Position numbers and translations under genes: made by a program
Source: Blastobasis lacticolella
Taxonomy: Eukaryota; Arthropoda; Insecta; Lepidoptera; Blastobasidae
Assembly: GCA_905147135.1 (NCBI GenBank)
Contig: LR990043.1
Span: forward strand, 21,949,584 to 22,013,583
Length of the DNA stretch: 64,000 nucleotides
Direction: 5' to 3'
In this document: one piece after another, positions 44,179 to 55,689 of the stretch
Numbering within the stretch: position 1 is the stretch's first letter
How the letters are laid out: each line of letters opens with the position of its first letter
The notes under the pieces: generated by a model
Databases searched by the model: none
What the model saw: the letters and a program-made list of their open reading frames with translations, nothing else
Told to the model about the DNA's origin: nothing

Positions 44179-44486
44179 AAAGAACACGAGTTTAGTTTGA
44201 ATCAAACATAACTATTTGAAACAAACACTCCAAACTTCAAAAATCCAAGGTTATTTTTACACCAAATTAATGGTACGTAAACATTAAGGACGCAGTGAGG
44301 CAGGTCTTGACCTACGCCGTGATTAATTATAAATCGTAAATGTAGGCCTACAATATAGTGGCGTAATGATCCAAGGTCTGCTTTAATAGTTCGGTTATTA
44401 ATCATACTGTTTCGCTATTGAGTGGCTACATTGTTTTATTTTAGCTGCTTTCTTGTTTCATTATTTTACTTGATGTTTATGGTACA
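44179..44486. other. unassigned DNA
   Basis: No feature was recognised. Confidence 0.4.
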
Positions 44487-44740
44487 AAGCGTGGGTGGCC
44501 AAGTGGTTAAGGTATTCGACTTGTAAGTAAGAGGTACCGGGTTCAAATCCCACTGCGGCCATATATCAATGTAGTGGAATACTAACCGATACTCTAACGG
44601 TAAGGGAAGTCATCGTGATGAAACCTGCACAGTCTGGCGACTGGATGACTGGTCATGGAGGTCAGATGGCTGGCAGTCGCTCCACTGTAATTATCTGATC
44701 TGCCAAATTGGATCATGGTCAAGGCAGACCCCGGGCCGGG
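44487..44740 (+). mobile_element. SINE B with well-kept tRNA-like head
   Basis: The head runs GGTGGCCAAGTGGTTAAGG..CTTGTAAGT..GGTACCGGGTTCAAATCCC, with clear A and B boxes and an ACTTGTAAGT anticodon-like loop. The acceptor arms do not pair, so it is not a functional tRNA. The body has an internal deletion and ends at GACCCCGGGCCGGG without the GAT tail. Confidence 0.82.
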
Positions 44741-46154
44741 TTTAAACTGACTTGTCTTATTTCGTGAATAAACAATGTCCAAAATGACGACTTGCCGTAT
44801 CAACCACGATACGTATATTGTGTATAGATGTCGAGAATTATATAAGGAACACATAGAATGTGAATTTTAACGAATACTGCTGCACATTATCCATTTCAAT
44901 ACATAATTTCCTTAACCAAATAAGACAAGTCAGATCGGACAGATTATATGTGCGAGAGCACAACCGGAACATTAAAGGAAAAGATAAAAAAAAATTGTGG
45001 TACAAAGACTTGTAACGAACTCATAGTCGGTCAGTGCGTGTGATTTTTTCTATATAATTTAATATTTGACCTACATCGCATGTATATTCAATTTACGATG
45101 GAGTTAGTGAAAACATTTTCAAAATCAGTTCAGTTTCTGCGTTCGAACAAAAAAAAAACTTGTGGACCGGCCTTTATGTAGGAGCCTCTCAAGGAGGCCT
45201 ATGCCTGGGGTGTAGCAATAGATATATTTCGGCTGATATGATGAATATTCGTATGAGTATAAGTATCGACTAATCGTAAGCCCTACAATTATTTTTCAAC
45301 TAAAACAAGCAACACAATATCCGAAAGCTACTTCAAAGCGTCGGCGTTCCATTCCGAATGCCAATCTAAACACAAACAGTTCCCCAATACCCGGGTACAC
45401 ACTATATCCGTTCCGGGCTTGGGAACGAAATCGAAATTATTGGGCACTTTGGTCGAGTTCGGAGTTACCGAAGTGGCCCGAAGGCTTCGCGAAAGCTGTT
45501 AGTGTTTCAGTGCATGCAGGAATAAACTAGATAACATCATTGGCATATTATCGCCTCACAAATTATTTATGGGAGGTCAGGAAATCCCATTATACATTAA
45601 ATTTTTTTCCACTTGGTCTGATTGTCGGACCAATGGCAATATTATTCCACTTTTTGTTTTAAAAGCTATAGTAAAATTAAAAGAACAGAGTGAATCACGA
45701 GCCGTTGGCTAAAAACTCACGTGTAAGATACATCGGTACAGGTACTCGAGTGTACTATGGTTCACGAATGCACCGAATGTGCTTTGACCCGAGGGCCCGT
45801 TTATACGTCGCCGCTTACAAACCGGACAGAAAACGCGTACGAGTCCTGTCCTCATAGTTACTGCGTAGCAACCGGACAGAAAACGTGCAGTCTACCTCCT
45901 ATTGGCGCGCGTACACGACGCGGGTGTGGCACGACGACTAAGGCGCTGTCATAATTGGCAACTATGGGCGTACGATGGGCGGTTTTGTGGACTCATATTA
46001 CTCGAGCGACGTCCGTCGTACGACCGTTGCGAATAAGGACAGAGCCTAAGCGGGTACGACACGGTGGCTATGCGGTAACTTTGCGGGCGCTACGAGTTTG
46101 CTAACAGATAATAAGAAGCTATCTGTCATAATTGCAGAAACCAACATTGCTTAA
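44741..46154. other. unassigned region with GC-rich 45730-46110
   Basis: 45290-45480 and 45730-46110 are GC-rich. AACCGGACAGAAAACG occurs twice (near 45818 and 45869). The 65-codon frame at 45757-45954 has no known motif. It could be a CpG-rich regulatory or repeat sequence. Confidence 0.35.
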
Positions 46155-47569
46155 GTATTTAAAACAACCCGTTCAGAAACCGTGTATGTCTGTATAGGTT
46201 GTTTAGGGTCCTACTTTAGAACGCGATTACAATAGCACTTGGACACCGAGGCTGGCAATCAATTAATGGCCATAAATCTCCCTAGCCGTTACCGATTAAG
46301 TTGCGGCCAGCATTCCGGCTCAATTGCACGCGTGACCCGCGGGCGTTTGTCACGGGGCCGCGTTAATGTGCTACTGTGACGTCACCGCCTGGAATTACGA
46401 CAGTAGAGCCGGGGCAATGGAAAACTACGTCAGATTGGCGTACAAACTCACGCCAACTAAAACACAACCGAGATATTTAAGTAACTTTTTCATCAGGATA
46501 CAACCTGAATCTGTGTCTGAACGACTTACGAACGGATGCTTCGAGAACGTTCGGCAAACGATTTCAGTTGTGGAAACTTTAATAGCCACAGAACGATGTA
46601 GCATATTCTATATATTTATTTCTGGCAGCCTGCCGCCATAGCAATTTATTTATTTATTAAGGCATTTTTTATAAATTATCAGCATTTTTTATATTATATA
46701 TTGATTATTTATTAAGTATTTGGGACAAACCGTGCAGAAATTATACATTTACGAGCCCACGCGCTCTTAGAGTTCTACTCTACAATGCGATTACAATAGA
46801 ACCTGGACACCTTAGCTGGCAATCAATTAATAGCCATAAATCTCCCTAGCCGTTACCGATTAAGTTGCGGCCAGCATTCCGGCTCAATTGCACGCGTGAC
46901 CCGCGGGCGTTTGTCACGGGGCCGCGTTAATGTGCTACTGTGACGTCACCGCCTAGAATTACGACAGTAGAGCCTGGGGAATGGAAAACTACGTCAGGTT
47001 GGTGTACAAACTCACGCCAACAAAAACACAACCGAGATATTTAAGTAACTTTTTCATCAGGATACAAACTGAATCTGTGTGGTACGTTTCTAAACGACTT
47101 ACGAACGGATGCTTCTAGAACGTTCGGCAAACGATTTCAGTTGTGGAAATTTTAATGGCCACAGAACGATGTAGCATATTCTATATATTTATTTCTGGCA
47201 GCCTGCCGCCGCAGCAATTAATTTATTTATTAAGTCATTTTTTATTAATTATCATCATTTTTACTATAATATATTGATTATTTATAAAGTATTTGGGACA
47301 AACCGTGCAGAAATTATACGTTGACGAGCCCACGCGCTCTTAGAATTCTACTCTACAAGGCGATTACAATAGAACCTGGACACCTTAGCTGGCAATCAAT
47401 TAATGGCCATAAATCTCCTAAGCCGTTACCGATTAAGTTGCGGCCAGCATTCCGGCTCAATTGCACGCGTGACCCGCGGGCGTTTGTCACGGGGCCGCGT
47501 TTATGTGCTACTGTGACGTCATTGCCTGGAATTACGACAGTAGAGCCTGGGAAAACTACGACGGGTTGG
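46155..47569. repeat. ~570-bp GC-rich unit tandemly repeated 2.5 times
   Basis: Units start at GTATTT at 46155, 46716 and 47289 (561 and 573 bp apart). The third is cut at 47569 by a family C sequence. Copies share a highly similar ~180-bp core with CAATCAATTAAT, AGTTGCGGCCAGCATTCCGG, CACGGGGCCGC and a TGACGTCA palindrome (CRE-like, once per unit). By eye the core differs at only a few percent while flanks diverge more. No frame is open through it. Short frames at 46366-46641 and 47321-47617 follow the repeat and look accidental. Confidence 0.9.
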
Positions 47570-47705
47570 CGAACATACATACATGAAGGTCACGCCTGTA
47601 TCTCACAGGTGGGGTAGGCAGAGACTATGGACCGCCACTTTGCTCTGTCCTGATACAACTTCCTAGCCTTACATATCCCCACAACTCACCCTCAGCCTTG
47701 CATAT
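47570..47705 (+). repeat. family C dispersed repeat
   Basis: CATACATACATGAAGGTCAC, GGTGGGGTAGGCAGAGACTA and CTCTGTCCTGATACAAC match 5522-5640 and 31446-31565. Confidence 0.7.
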
Positions 47706-50340
47706 TTTTTTTAGTTATTATTATTTGAGTTGGTTATGTGTCTTAATAATATTTGGCAGTTGTGACGAGAAAATATAGACTCTTTTTTTTTTTTTTTTTT
47801 TAAACTCTTTTCATACATCTTCTTTTATTTTTGCGACTTCGGACGCCAGCGTTACGAACAATAACGCAGTTGAGCAGTTGACGAACTATTGACAAAAAAA
47901 GACGTGGGTGCGGTTTTGTGTAGGCAAGTGCTAGGCCCATACAGAGCTAAATACACCCATTTACTATGAAACTACGCAATTTTTATTTTTTATTAATGGT
48001 CTTGCATTTGACCTCAACTCACCTCATGGAATACTGTTTGCAACACTCTTCCTTAACACTTCTATAGGCAGTACAAACCTTACACCGTAGTCTCATAAAA
48101 GCATTCGAAAACATAAAATTGGTACCCTCTAAACTTTCATAGGGCCACGTAATTACAGAGCTATAAAAGTTTACAAGCGTCTAAAACAAGCCGTATTCGA
48201 ACCGTATGGAATGATATACGAGCGCTTATCACGGAAAAAATGTTGGCAGTAATTTGGGGCGAAAGCTTTGCCCAAGTGGATCGGCAGTCAACGAACGTGA
48301 AGGCAATAACAGAATTGGCGTCTAGTAATAATAGAAAAGAGATAGTGTATAGTTACCTCTTTAGGGAAGTATTAAAGAAGCAGCGACCGGAATTTATTGC
48401 GTTTTCTGTCGTATTTCAGACGATGTTGTAACAATATTGCCTAATTTTACAGATTCCGTCATATTCGTCATACAAAAGGCGACATTTGCTCAAATATGTC
48501 CTTAGGTTACAGAAGTCCTGGTCAACCGTGGCCGCTCTCCATCAAGCGGACCGTCTGACCGTGTGCCTCGACGCACGCACCCTTACGGCGAGGCTACAAC
48601 ACTGCATTACGGTGTCGCATCTGATGAAACTTTGAACTCCGCGATGTGGGATTCTCAGAACGACAAATTCTGAAGTAGTCAGTTTCATATTTAGTCAGAT
48701 TTCTACTAGGTGAGATTCTGATTCGGTCAGGCGCGCTTTGGTACAGTTTAGGTGGAAACGCGAATTATATTATGCAAGTTCCGTTATTATAGCGGGCGCT
48801 TTTCTCTTGCAAAGCAAAATTACTTAATTTAGCCTTCGCTATCACTGCGCAAAGTAGCTTGCTTCTATTAAAAATGCAGCTTTTCTTCAAATATCTCCTT
48901 TACACCAAGTACTCTGTTTAGAATCGTGTATGAAATCCAAAACTGACAACAACTCCCGTCAACATTCGTTTGAACAAAAACGGCGCGCCGTGTATTCCAA
49001 AGCGGATTGTCAAGCGAACACCCGACGCGACGCAAAAGTTTGCAATCCGACTATATTTCATAGTCGAAACGTCCCATTTCAACGGCTCGTGTTGTGAACA
49101 ATCGAAAATTGCATTTTTATGTTTACCCAGAATTTGTAAGCGTTAAAACTGTAGTACAGCATATGCGTCAAGTTACACAATACACAGCTAAGAATAATAA
49201 TATTATTTTTAATGTAATGCAATATCACTAAAAAAATATTCATTGTCTAAGATTTTATTACGATTATAAGGTTAGACATCGCAGTTTTGAAAACAGGCAA
49301 CAGAAAATGCTTGGGGGGTTAAATGTACTTACGCTACGCGGAAATGAGTATCTGCAAGGGGAAGCCAGTTGTCCAATGTATTAGTTGGCATTTGTTTTTC
49401 ATTTTTAGTGTTCTATACCTCAAAAGAAAAAACGGAAAGCTTTTCGCGGAAGGATTACCTTACTCTATATACGTCGGTCTGTCGAGACGCTTTTTCTCAG
49501 GAATGTGTGATATAGGCCATATTGTCATATAGGCCGTATGGAAATTCTAAACTCACGAGTAAACAACGGCGCTGCCTTTCTAGCCTTATTTCCAGTCTAC
49601 TGAGGTCCCAGATGGCATTTCCACCGTATACCGCACCCGTAATTGGAAGTAGTTGATGCAATTCCATTACGGCGGATGCCACGTTGGCAGTAAAACTTTA
49701 GCGTCTACCCCTAGGTAATTTAGAACAAGAACAAAAAACACAGTCATAATATTTTAACGAAAAACCTATTTCAATAAAATTTTAATGACAAAAAAACTTT
49801 ACCCAAATGAGTACCGAGAAATTTGTCTTCGCAACGGCACGTTCCTCGTACTATTTGGAGATAATTTTGTAACATGAACCAGTCGTGTACCCAAATAATA
49901 CTCCCACGGAGGCATAAGCAATTTTATTACAAAACTTATAAGTAGCAATCTCAGATGTTAGACGCAATTACTCTGCGTTCGTCTGCTCTCAGACATAACT
50001 ATTACTAGAAGTATTCCAAACTAGTTAGCGAGTTCTGTTGTGAACTCTAACAGTTTAATGAACTGAGTCGCTGAGAACAGGATTTGCAAGATGATTCTCG
50101 ACTATATCTGTTAGAAGTTTTTTATGTACTTCGAACAACTTATTATTATTATTAACTTAGTGGGAAATAAGCATATTATTATGATCTGCCTGATGTTCTA
50201 ATTTGTAGCGATTGTAAAGATTTCGGAGATCCACAAAATGTTTTTTGTTTTTCGTGACCCAACACCAAAGTGACTTTAACGTGGCTGACTAGCAAAACTG
50301 GCACCCCAGTTTCTTTACTTCTAGAACCCACACAAGAAGA
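47706..50340. other. unassigned region
   Basis: It contains a poly(T) run of about 19 at 47783-47801. 48500-48620 and 48940-49100 are GC-rich. The 63-codon frame at 48240-48431 has no known motif. No exon or repeat family was recognised. Confidence 0.4.
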
Positions 50341-50808
50341 TGTGTTAGACTATCGCTACGAAAGTTAAATCGTTATTGGCCATCCCTATCCATCACTCCA
50401 AATTTCTTTTCCTATTCCTTTACTGTTCATGCTGCGAGACTTTGGAACTCTCTTCCACATAAGGTGTGGGACAGCCCGTCACTAAAGACTTTTAAAAAAC
50501 GTGTCAAGGACCATTATCTATCTCTGTCTAGTTGTACATAGATATGTATGTATAGTATTGTATTATTATTATAAATTTATATTATATTTATTATATTTTA
50601 TTTGAGAAGATAAGTATGTTTAAGTATTTTAGTATGTATTCTATATCGCGTACGTCGATCTGCTTTACTTATCTCATCTCTCTTCTGTAGGCCTGCTGGA
50701 AGAAATTTCTTTTAGAAATAAGTAGTGCCTGTTGTGTCGTCTATATGTATGATGTTTCTCTATTTATTTTACTGTGTGAAATAAAATGTTAAATAAATAA
50801 ATAAAGTT
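50341..50808 (+). mobile_element. LINE ORF2 C-terminus and 3' UTR (jockey/CR1-like)
   Basis: One frame reads RLSLRKLNRYWPSLS, then FFSYSFTVHAARLWNSLP, then SLKTFKKRVKDHYLSL and a TAG at 50538-50540. ARLWNSLP..V plus the Phe-Lys helix is the usual ORF2 end. About 260 bp of AT-rich 3' UTR follows, ending TGAAATAAAATG and (TAAA)n at 50808. The frame is uninterrupted in this part. It is 5'-truncated and of a different family from 14526-14785. Confidence 0.78.
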
Positions 50809-51370
50809 ATAAATTTGAGTACATGGCAGCAAGATCTCTAGACAAGATATTTCAACTGAAATCCAAATATATTTTTGACACACTGACTTTTAAAAATCAA
50901 TAAAAACAGCCTATCCACAATATGTAAGATGGGACCGAAAATTCCACGCAGCAAAATGAACGCCCAACCTGTCCCACCTCGAGCAACCATAAGCCATACG
51001 TTTCCGAAAGTCGCCGCGGAAATTCTGTGGTGAAGCAACATTAAGTCGGCGCATCGCTTGCGCCATCTTTGGCGCACATTCCACAGAGCGCGGTGGCACA
51101 TAAATCAGAAACTTTGCTATCGGTCGGCAATAAACCGCCTTTACGGCACTCGCTAATAGACCTCTCACTTCGCCGGTTACATAATGAGCCGGCAGTGCTG
51201 TCCGCTTTATTAGTTTTAACAACTTCTGATGGGGAGACGCTGTCTTCTGGAAAATTGCTGGGGCCTGTTTCGGTTGGCGTGCGCTGGTTTTTATGGGGGA
51301 AAGATCATTTGGAGGAGTGCGGGAATTGAAATTTGATTGGTACTATTAACTCTCTTCTAGCATTAAGCCC
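50809..51370. other. GC-rich block, open on both strands, unknown
   Basis: 50900-51250 is GC-rich with overlapping frames on both strands (87, 103 and 86 codons). None has a known motif. A conserved non-coding element or exon cannot be separated from chance. Confidence 0.3.
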
Positions 51371-51965
51371 CGAAGAAAAGAGGGTGTTATAACTTTGACG
51401 TGTGTTGTGTGTCCATTAATCTATCGCATTGTAGCTTCGGAACCTATGTACCGATTTGGACGCGGTTTTCTCTAATTGATTTTAAGAGAGGTAGGGCATA
51501 GCGGGGTATCCCGTTCGAATAGTAGCCGCCCGACTGGGGAAGTACCTCCACCTTACAGAATACCGCAGCTAAACAATACTCTTTTAAATCGTATTGTGTT
51601 TCTGCCTGTGAGTAAGGTTTCCAGTGCTCCATGGGGTGGGAATTTGGGGAACCGTGGCTTTGGCAGTGGAGGGGCATTTGCCTTTTTGCTGCCGGAGCAA
51701 CGTGTTATAGAGGTGGGCAACGCATTAGCGATTCTCTTGGTTTTGCTATTGTCTATAGGCAGTGGTGACCACTTTCCATCAGGTGGCCCACTTGCCTGTT
51801 TGCCTACCGTATGACATAAAAGAAAATTGAAAGCTAGTTTAATCAATATGGTTATATTATAAGTTTTGTTTCTATAAAATCGATTCAGTAGTTTAGACAA
51901 TATTTGAATAACTGTAAAATTGGTCGGGGGCTATCCGACTTTCTCTGTCGGTTAGGTTATTTGGG
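51371..51965 (+). repeat. family E dispersed repeat, interrupted
   Basis: The left part (AACTTTGACGTGTG, CGCATTGTAGCTTCGG) and right part (TTGAAAGCTAGTTTAATC, CTGTCGGTTAGGTTAT) are family E, split by the family D insertion at 51480-51834. Confidence 0.75.
51480..51834 (+). mobile_element. family D, longest copy (355 bp), inserted in family E
   Basis: It starts TTTTAAGAGAGGTAGGGC and contains GTAGCCGCCCGACTGGG, CCTCCACCTTACAGAATACC and TCTATAGGCAGTGGTGACC, ending TGCCTACCGTATGACATAAA. AATTGA borders both sides (51474-51479 and 51835-51840). The duplication and A-rich end support retrotransposition. Frames at 51444-51900 are inside it and are not genes. Confidence 0.8.
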
Positions 51966-52067
51966 ATTTACATAGTATGCTTTTCTACCCCACACTCGCT
52001 AACTGGCTGTTCTAGATATTTATTTTCAATCAGCAGTGTTTATCTGGCTTGGCTGCTTTTTTGACTT
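51966..52067. other. unassigned DNA
   Basis: No feature was recognised. Confidence 0.4.
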
Positions 52068-52215
52068 GCCAGGCATTTGACCGTCATCTCACCTGGTGGT
52101 AAATGACGATGCGGCTTCATGTTTTTTTTTGCTTTACAGAGGCACCTCATCACAACAATCACATGATGGTGCATGCCTGTCCAGAAAGAGCCTATTCATT
52201 CTAGCCTAGAACTTA
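52068..52215 (-). mobile_element. LINE ORF2 C-terminal remnant with internal insertion
   Basis: GCATTTGACCGTCATCTCAC and AGCCTATTCATTCTAGCC match 35985-36197. A ~50-bp T-rich insertion separates them at about 52118-52165. Confidence 0.6.
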
Positions 52216-52627
52216 CTTGCTGGTAATTTAAAATTTTAATTTAGGACATTTTTCCATTAATTTAACGGGAACCTACCACCGAGTATCGGCTCAACTTCAC
52301 CACCCCATTTCTGTTTTACGGCGAGCAACGCTTAAACCCGACAGTTTTAGGGCCTCAATAAGTTAGGTGTTTTAATATTTTTATTTCGCGTACCGTTGCA
52401 TCACAAACGTGGAGTTAGTTTTGTGCCAATAGCTTGCTTTTTATTGGTGGATTTAGTGGCCGTAATTCTGGGAGCGTAGTAAAATAGTAATTATTTGAGT
52501 ACGCGACTGACCCAAATGGTATTTAGGCGGATATAAAAATCGAGGCCACGTAATGGGCTTTTTGCTTACAAAAGTTTAGTCGTAAAATTGTTTTTGAATA
52601 TTTAGCGGAAGAGCTTGGTAAGGAGGC
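52216..52627. other. unassigned DNA
   Basis: No exon was recognised. Confidence 0.4.
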
Positions 52628-52880
52628 CGTGTGGTGTCCGGCAGAGTAGAATAGCACCAACCCCTTACACTCGTGGGTGTCGTACAAGGCGACTAATGTT
52701 TAGAGGAATAAATATAAGTCTCCGTAGGCTGGAAAATGGGCAGCAGCGTTTTCCATTGTTATATTTATAATACTGCGATTTCCAACCCGCCTGCCAAGCG
52801 TGGAGATTCCGGCAATAACCTCCCTTTTCGTGGGAGAGGCTCATAGTCCTGCAGTGGACTGTTTATGGGCTGTGATGATG
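52628..52880 (+). mobile_element. SINE G, full length (253 bp) with 8-bp target duplication
   Basis: It begins CGTGTGGTGTCCGGCAGAG and contains CGTGGGTGTCGTACAAGGCG, ATGGGCAGCAGCG, TCCAACCCGCCTGCC and GTCCTGCAGTGGACTG, ending GGGCTGTGATGATG. AAGGAGGC lies on both sides (52620-52627 and 52881-52888). It has the same length as the minus-strand copy at 28556-28808. Confidence 0.9.
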
Positions 52881-52996
52881 AAGGAGGCTTACCTGATTAG
52901 TGAGCTCGTAGCGAGTTCGTTGTTTGACCAACATTTTTGGCTGGAGACCCTGAGACTGACTGAACAGTCTTGGGAAGCGCTTGATATCCGGATTGA
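52881..52996. other. unassigned DNA
   Basis: No feature was recognised. Confidence 0.4.
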
Positions 52997-53042
52997 TATT
53001 TATTTATTTATTTATTTATTGGAGTACCAACAGCCATATAAA
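52997..53042 (-). mobile_element. LINE 3' terminus
   Basis: TTTATTTATTGGAGTACCAA and CAGCCATATAAAAC are identical to 10808-10846. It is a 5'-truncated insertion. Confidence 0.6.
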
Positions 53043-53060
53043 ACATCATATATATTATAC

Positions 53061-53310
53061 CGATGACCTGAGTGGTTCAGTTAGTTAATACGCCTGTCTG
53101 CCACGCAGAGGTCCCGGGTTGAATTTCCGGCCGGGCAGAAAGTGAAATGATGAATTTCTAGTTTGTAATATACTTGAAATTATTTTTTAATAAGTATGTA
53201 TTGATAAAAATATAAGTAATTTATCAGTTTTCTCACACCCATAACACCAGCCTTGTTTACTTTTGGACTAGATGGCACTGTGTGAATTGTCCAAGCATAA
53301 GCATTTTATA
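53061..53310 (+). mobile_element. SINE A, forward copy
   Basis: tRNA-like head GACCTGAGTGGTTCAGTTAG..CACGCAGAGGTCCCGGGTTG, then the GGCCGGGCAGAAAGTG junction and the body to GGACTAGATGGCACTGTGTG and AATTGTCC. It is the only plus-strand SINE A in the window. Confidence 0.8.
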
Positions 53311-54423
53311 CAGTGTGTGGCCTAGAACCGGGGATAATATTGAAAATAGAGACTCTCTTGGTATTTTTGCTGAAAATATTCTAATGAACCAAAACCCATG
53401 CACCCATTACACACAATAAGAATTTCAAGTAACGATTCATAATCAGTGATTATTGCAAAACGATCTTATCGCTAACATTGTCAATGTCGTGGTACAGGGC
53501 ATTAGATAATATCAGCCGACCAACAACCCATAAAATGTCAATGAGACGTTCCGAGTAGCTCCGAATAAGTACGATGCAGAATGAACTCGATCGTGTTGAG
53601 CGGAACTATTGTTTTGTTTGCATTACATTGAATTTACGATTAAGTTTGTTTGAAAATAGCAAAAAGTTAAGTTTTGATTTTAATTAGTTCGGACCATGAT
53701 GATTTAATTACTGGTGACCTACAGAACCTCCGTTTTTAATATTAGCCTAATATATTCAAAAACGCCTTGTGAAAACAGTGTTCACTACATTATCATTTTA
53801 CTGAAGAGCTGACTATTTAGTGGAAGAAGCTGAAGAACTGCTGTTAAATAAACTTACGTGTCTGATATGGCGTTTCCGTCTGTACTAACTGAAATGGAAC
53901 CCAAGATTCGTGGGCTACAAAATACAATAGCGAAGAAAAAGCAAATAAAATAATAGCCGCTATTATCTTTCAGAGAGCTCGAAAGAATCTGATTACGATT
54001 TATCTGTTGACCAAAACTGCGGGTAGTCACGGAATGTTGGAACTCTTTTTTGTACAGAAGACTGCATATCGTGCCAGAATAAAAGGAGCTATCATTTCTA
54101 TGCGCCTCTATAGAGACGCTAGCTCATCATATACTGGATAGCTAGGTCGATATGTAGTTAAGGTACGTAAATGAAATACTTACTTTCCGTTCCTGAATTG
54201 ATATCTTGTACGAAAACGATTAAACCAGCAATTCTTGTTTAGTTTGTAATTTAATTGGTTTCTTGAAACCTGCTACAACGATTTGCGATAAAATTTGCGC
54301 GTCGCCGACTACTTGGCGAAAAGAAGTCTAGGGCGAGTGAAATCTATCGACATGATAAGAAGGCGCTAGGAGGGTGAAAGTTTACACGACACACAAACAG
54401 ACGATTAGTTCATACTAATGCAT
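53311..54423. other. unassigned DNA
   Basis: No exon or repeat was recognised. Confidence 0.4.
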
Positions 54424-54600
54424 CAAACTCAAACTCAAACTCAAATACGTTTATTCAGTTTAGGTTTTCACAAACACTTATGAACGTCATAATCATAAAT
54501 ATAATATAAAATGAACGCTAGGAACCACGGTACCATCTCTATGCTGTGAAGGTATAATCAACGAGGAAACTATACTTTTTACATAGTGTAAAACCTTATA
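54424..54600 (-). mobile_element. LINE 3' UTR with (TTTGAG)n tail
   Basis: The left edge is (CTCAAA)n, followed by TACGTTTATTCAG; on the minus strand this reads ATAAACGTATTTGAGTTTGAG, the typical end of a LINE. Confidence 0.6.
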
Positions 54601-54639
54601 CTACGCAACGTATTTTAATGCGGTTTTCGCCAACAGTTA

Positions 54640-54900
54640 AATAATTTCTTCCTGGAAGCCGGGGCGGGCCACTAGTAATATTATAAAGAGAAAATATTTG
54701 TATTTTTGTTTGTAATGAATATAGGTACTCAAAAACTACTGAACCGATTGTAATTTTGTTTTCACTAATCGAATGCTGCATTATCACTGAGTAACATAGG
54801 CTACTTATTACCTCGGTAAAATAATAATTTCCAGCGCGTAAGTTGAGAGATCCGAACTGCGCGCAACTGAAAAACGCTAAGAACGTCAAGTGTAATTATA
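54640..54900 (+). repeat. dispersed repeat, ACTACTGAACCGATT type
   Basis: GGCCACTAGTAATATTATAA, AAAACTACTGAACCGATTG and ACATAGGCTACTTATTACC form a familiar lepidopteran order. No coding sequence. Confidence 0.55.
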
Positions 54901-55198
54901 AACAAAGTAAATTATAGGTCGGGGTCCCTAATGGCCCCAGACATAGGCTGTAAAAGAGTTAATATAAACATAAAATCGAAAAATATCGTGACGGCAAACC
55001 GTCAGCTACGAAGCACATGAAAAATGGCTTACATGCTGCTGTGAGCCTTGAGTGTATCGTTACTTTTATCGGGAAGTTCTATCGCTCGGGATTACAATGT
55101 TGAACTACTGTATGGTCGTTCCCTGTGAGGTGTGCTGATATCTATGTGCACTTCTTACTTTACTAAGTCTTTAAGAATTCTTGTGTTTAAAGTTGAGC
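54901..55198. other. unassigned DNA
   Basis: No feature was recognised. Confidence 0.4.
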
Positions 55199-55215
55199 AT
55201 CGCATTGGCTCGATA

Positions 55216-55292
55216 ATGGATCATGGTTAAGGCGGACCCTGGGCCCTCATGCGCTAGCACAACCAGGACATTAACGCCAAGATGTTTTTTTT
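55216..55292 (+). mobile_element. SINE B, 5'-truncated, with 17-bp target duplication
   Basis: It starts ATGGATCATGGTTAAGG and ends AACGCCAAGATG with a T-run. ATCGCATTGGCTCGATA (55199-55215) and ATCGCATTGCCTCGATA (55293-55309) flank it, one mismatch in 17. It is inserted in the RTE remnant that resumes at 55310. Confidence 0.88.
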
Positions 55293-55309
55293 ATCGCATT
55301 GCCTCGATA

Positions 55310-55600
55310 GTCCAAAGTCGAATTTTGACATGTAGGCACGTGTTTCCGCGTGATAACACCAGCAGGGAAAGACTAGTTGTGCAAGGCAGTGTGGAAGGCA
55401 ATCGGGCTCGCGGCAGATCTCCAACGCGGTGGACGGACCAAATAAGAAAGGCTTTTGATGGGCCTCTTAACGAGTGCACAAGAAAAGCAGACATGAGGGA
55501 AGAATGGCGATAACTGGTGAAGCGTGCCACTAATCCATAACGACCACGACAACTCTGCCAAGAGTACTACGACTGAGAAAAAGAAGAAGAAGAAATTCAG
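55310..55600 (+). mobile_element. RTE-type LINE, ORF2 C-terminal remnant
   Basis: One frame reads VVQGSVEGNRARGRSPTRWT, then DQIRKAFDG, and MREEWR before TAA at 55511-55513. RGRSPTRWTDQI followed by a WR motif is the classic RTE ORF2 tail. After the stop, GAGAAAAAGAAGAAGAAG forms the tail. It is 5'-truncated. Confidence 0.78.
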
Positions 55601-55689
55601 AATCAAGTACTCACAGAGACAATGCATGATGGTTTAGAGCTAATGGTTTTTTCTGAATTATAGCGATGTTGCAAAAGAGCGATCTAGAC
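55601..55689. other. unassigned DNA
   Basis: No feature was recognised. Confidence 0.4.

Noticed and set aside
44487..44560. Functional tRNA gene (TGT anticodon-like)
   Set aside because: A and B boxes are present but the acceptor arms do not pair and it continues into the SINE B body. The same head occurs in many copies.
46366..47617. ORFs in the tandem repeat as genes
   Set aside because: They change between repeat units and have no start or motif consistency.
51444..51900. Overlapping ORFs of 77-115 codons as genes
   Set aside because: They lie wholly within the family D element on both strands and share no conserved protein motif.
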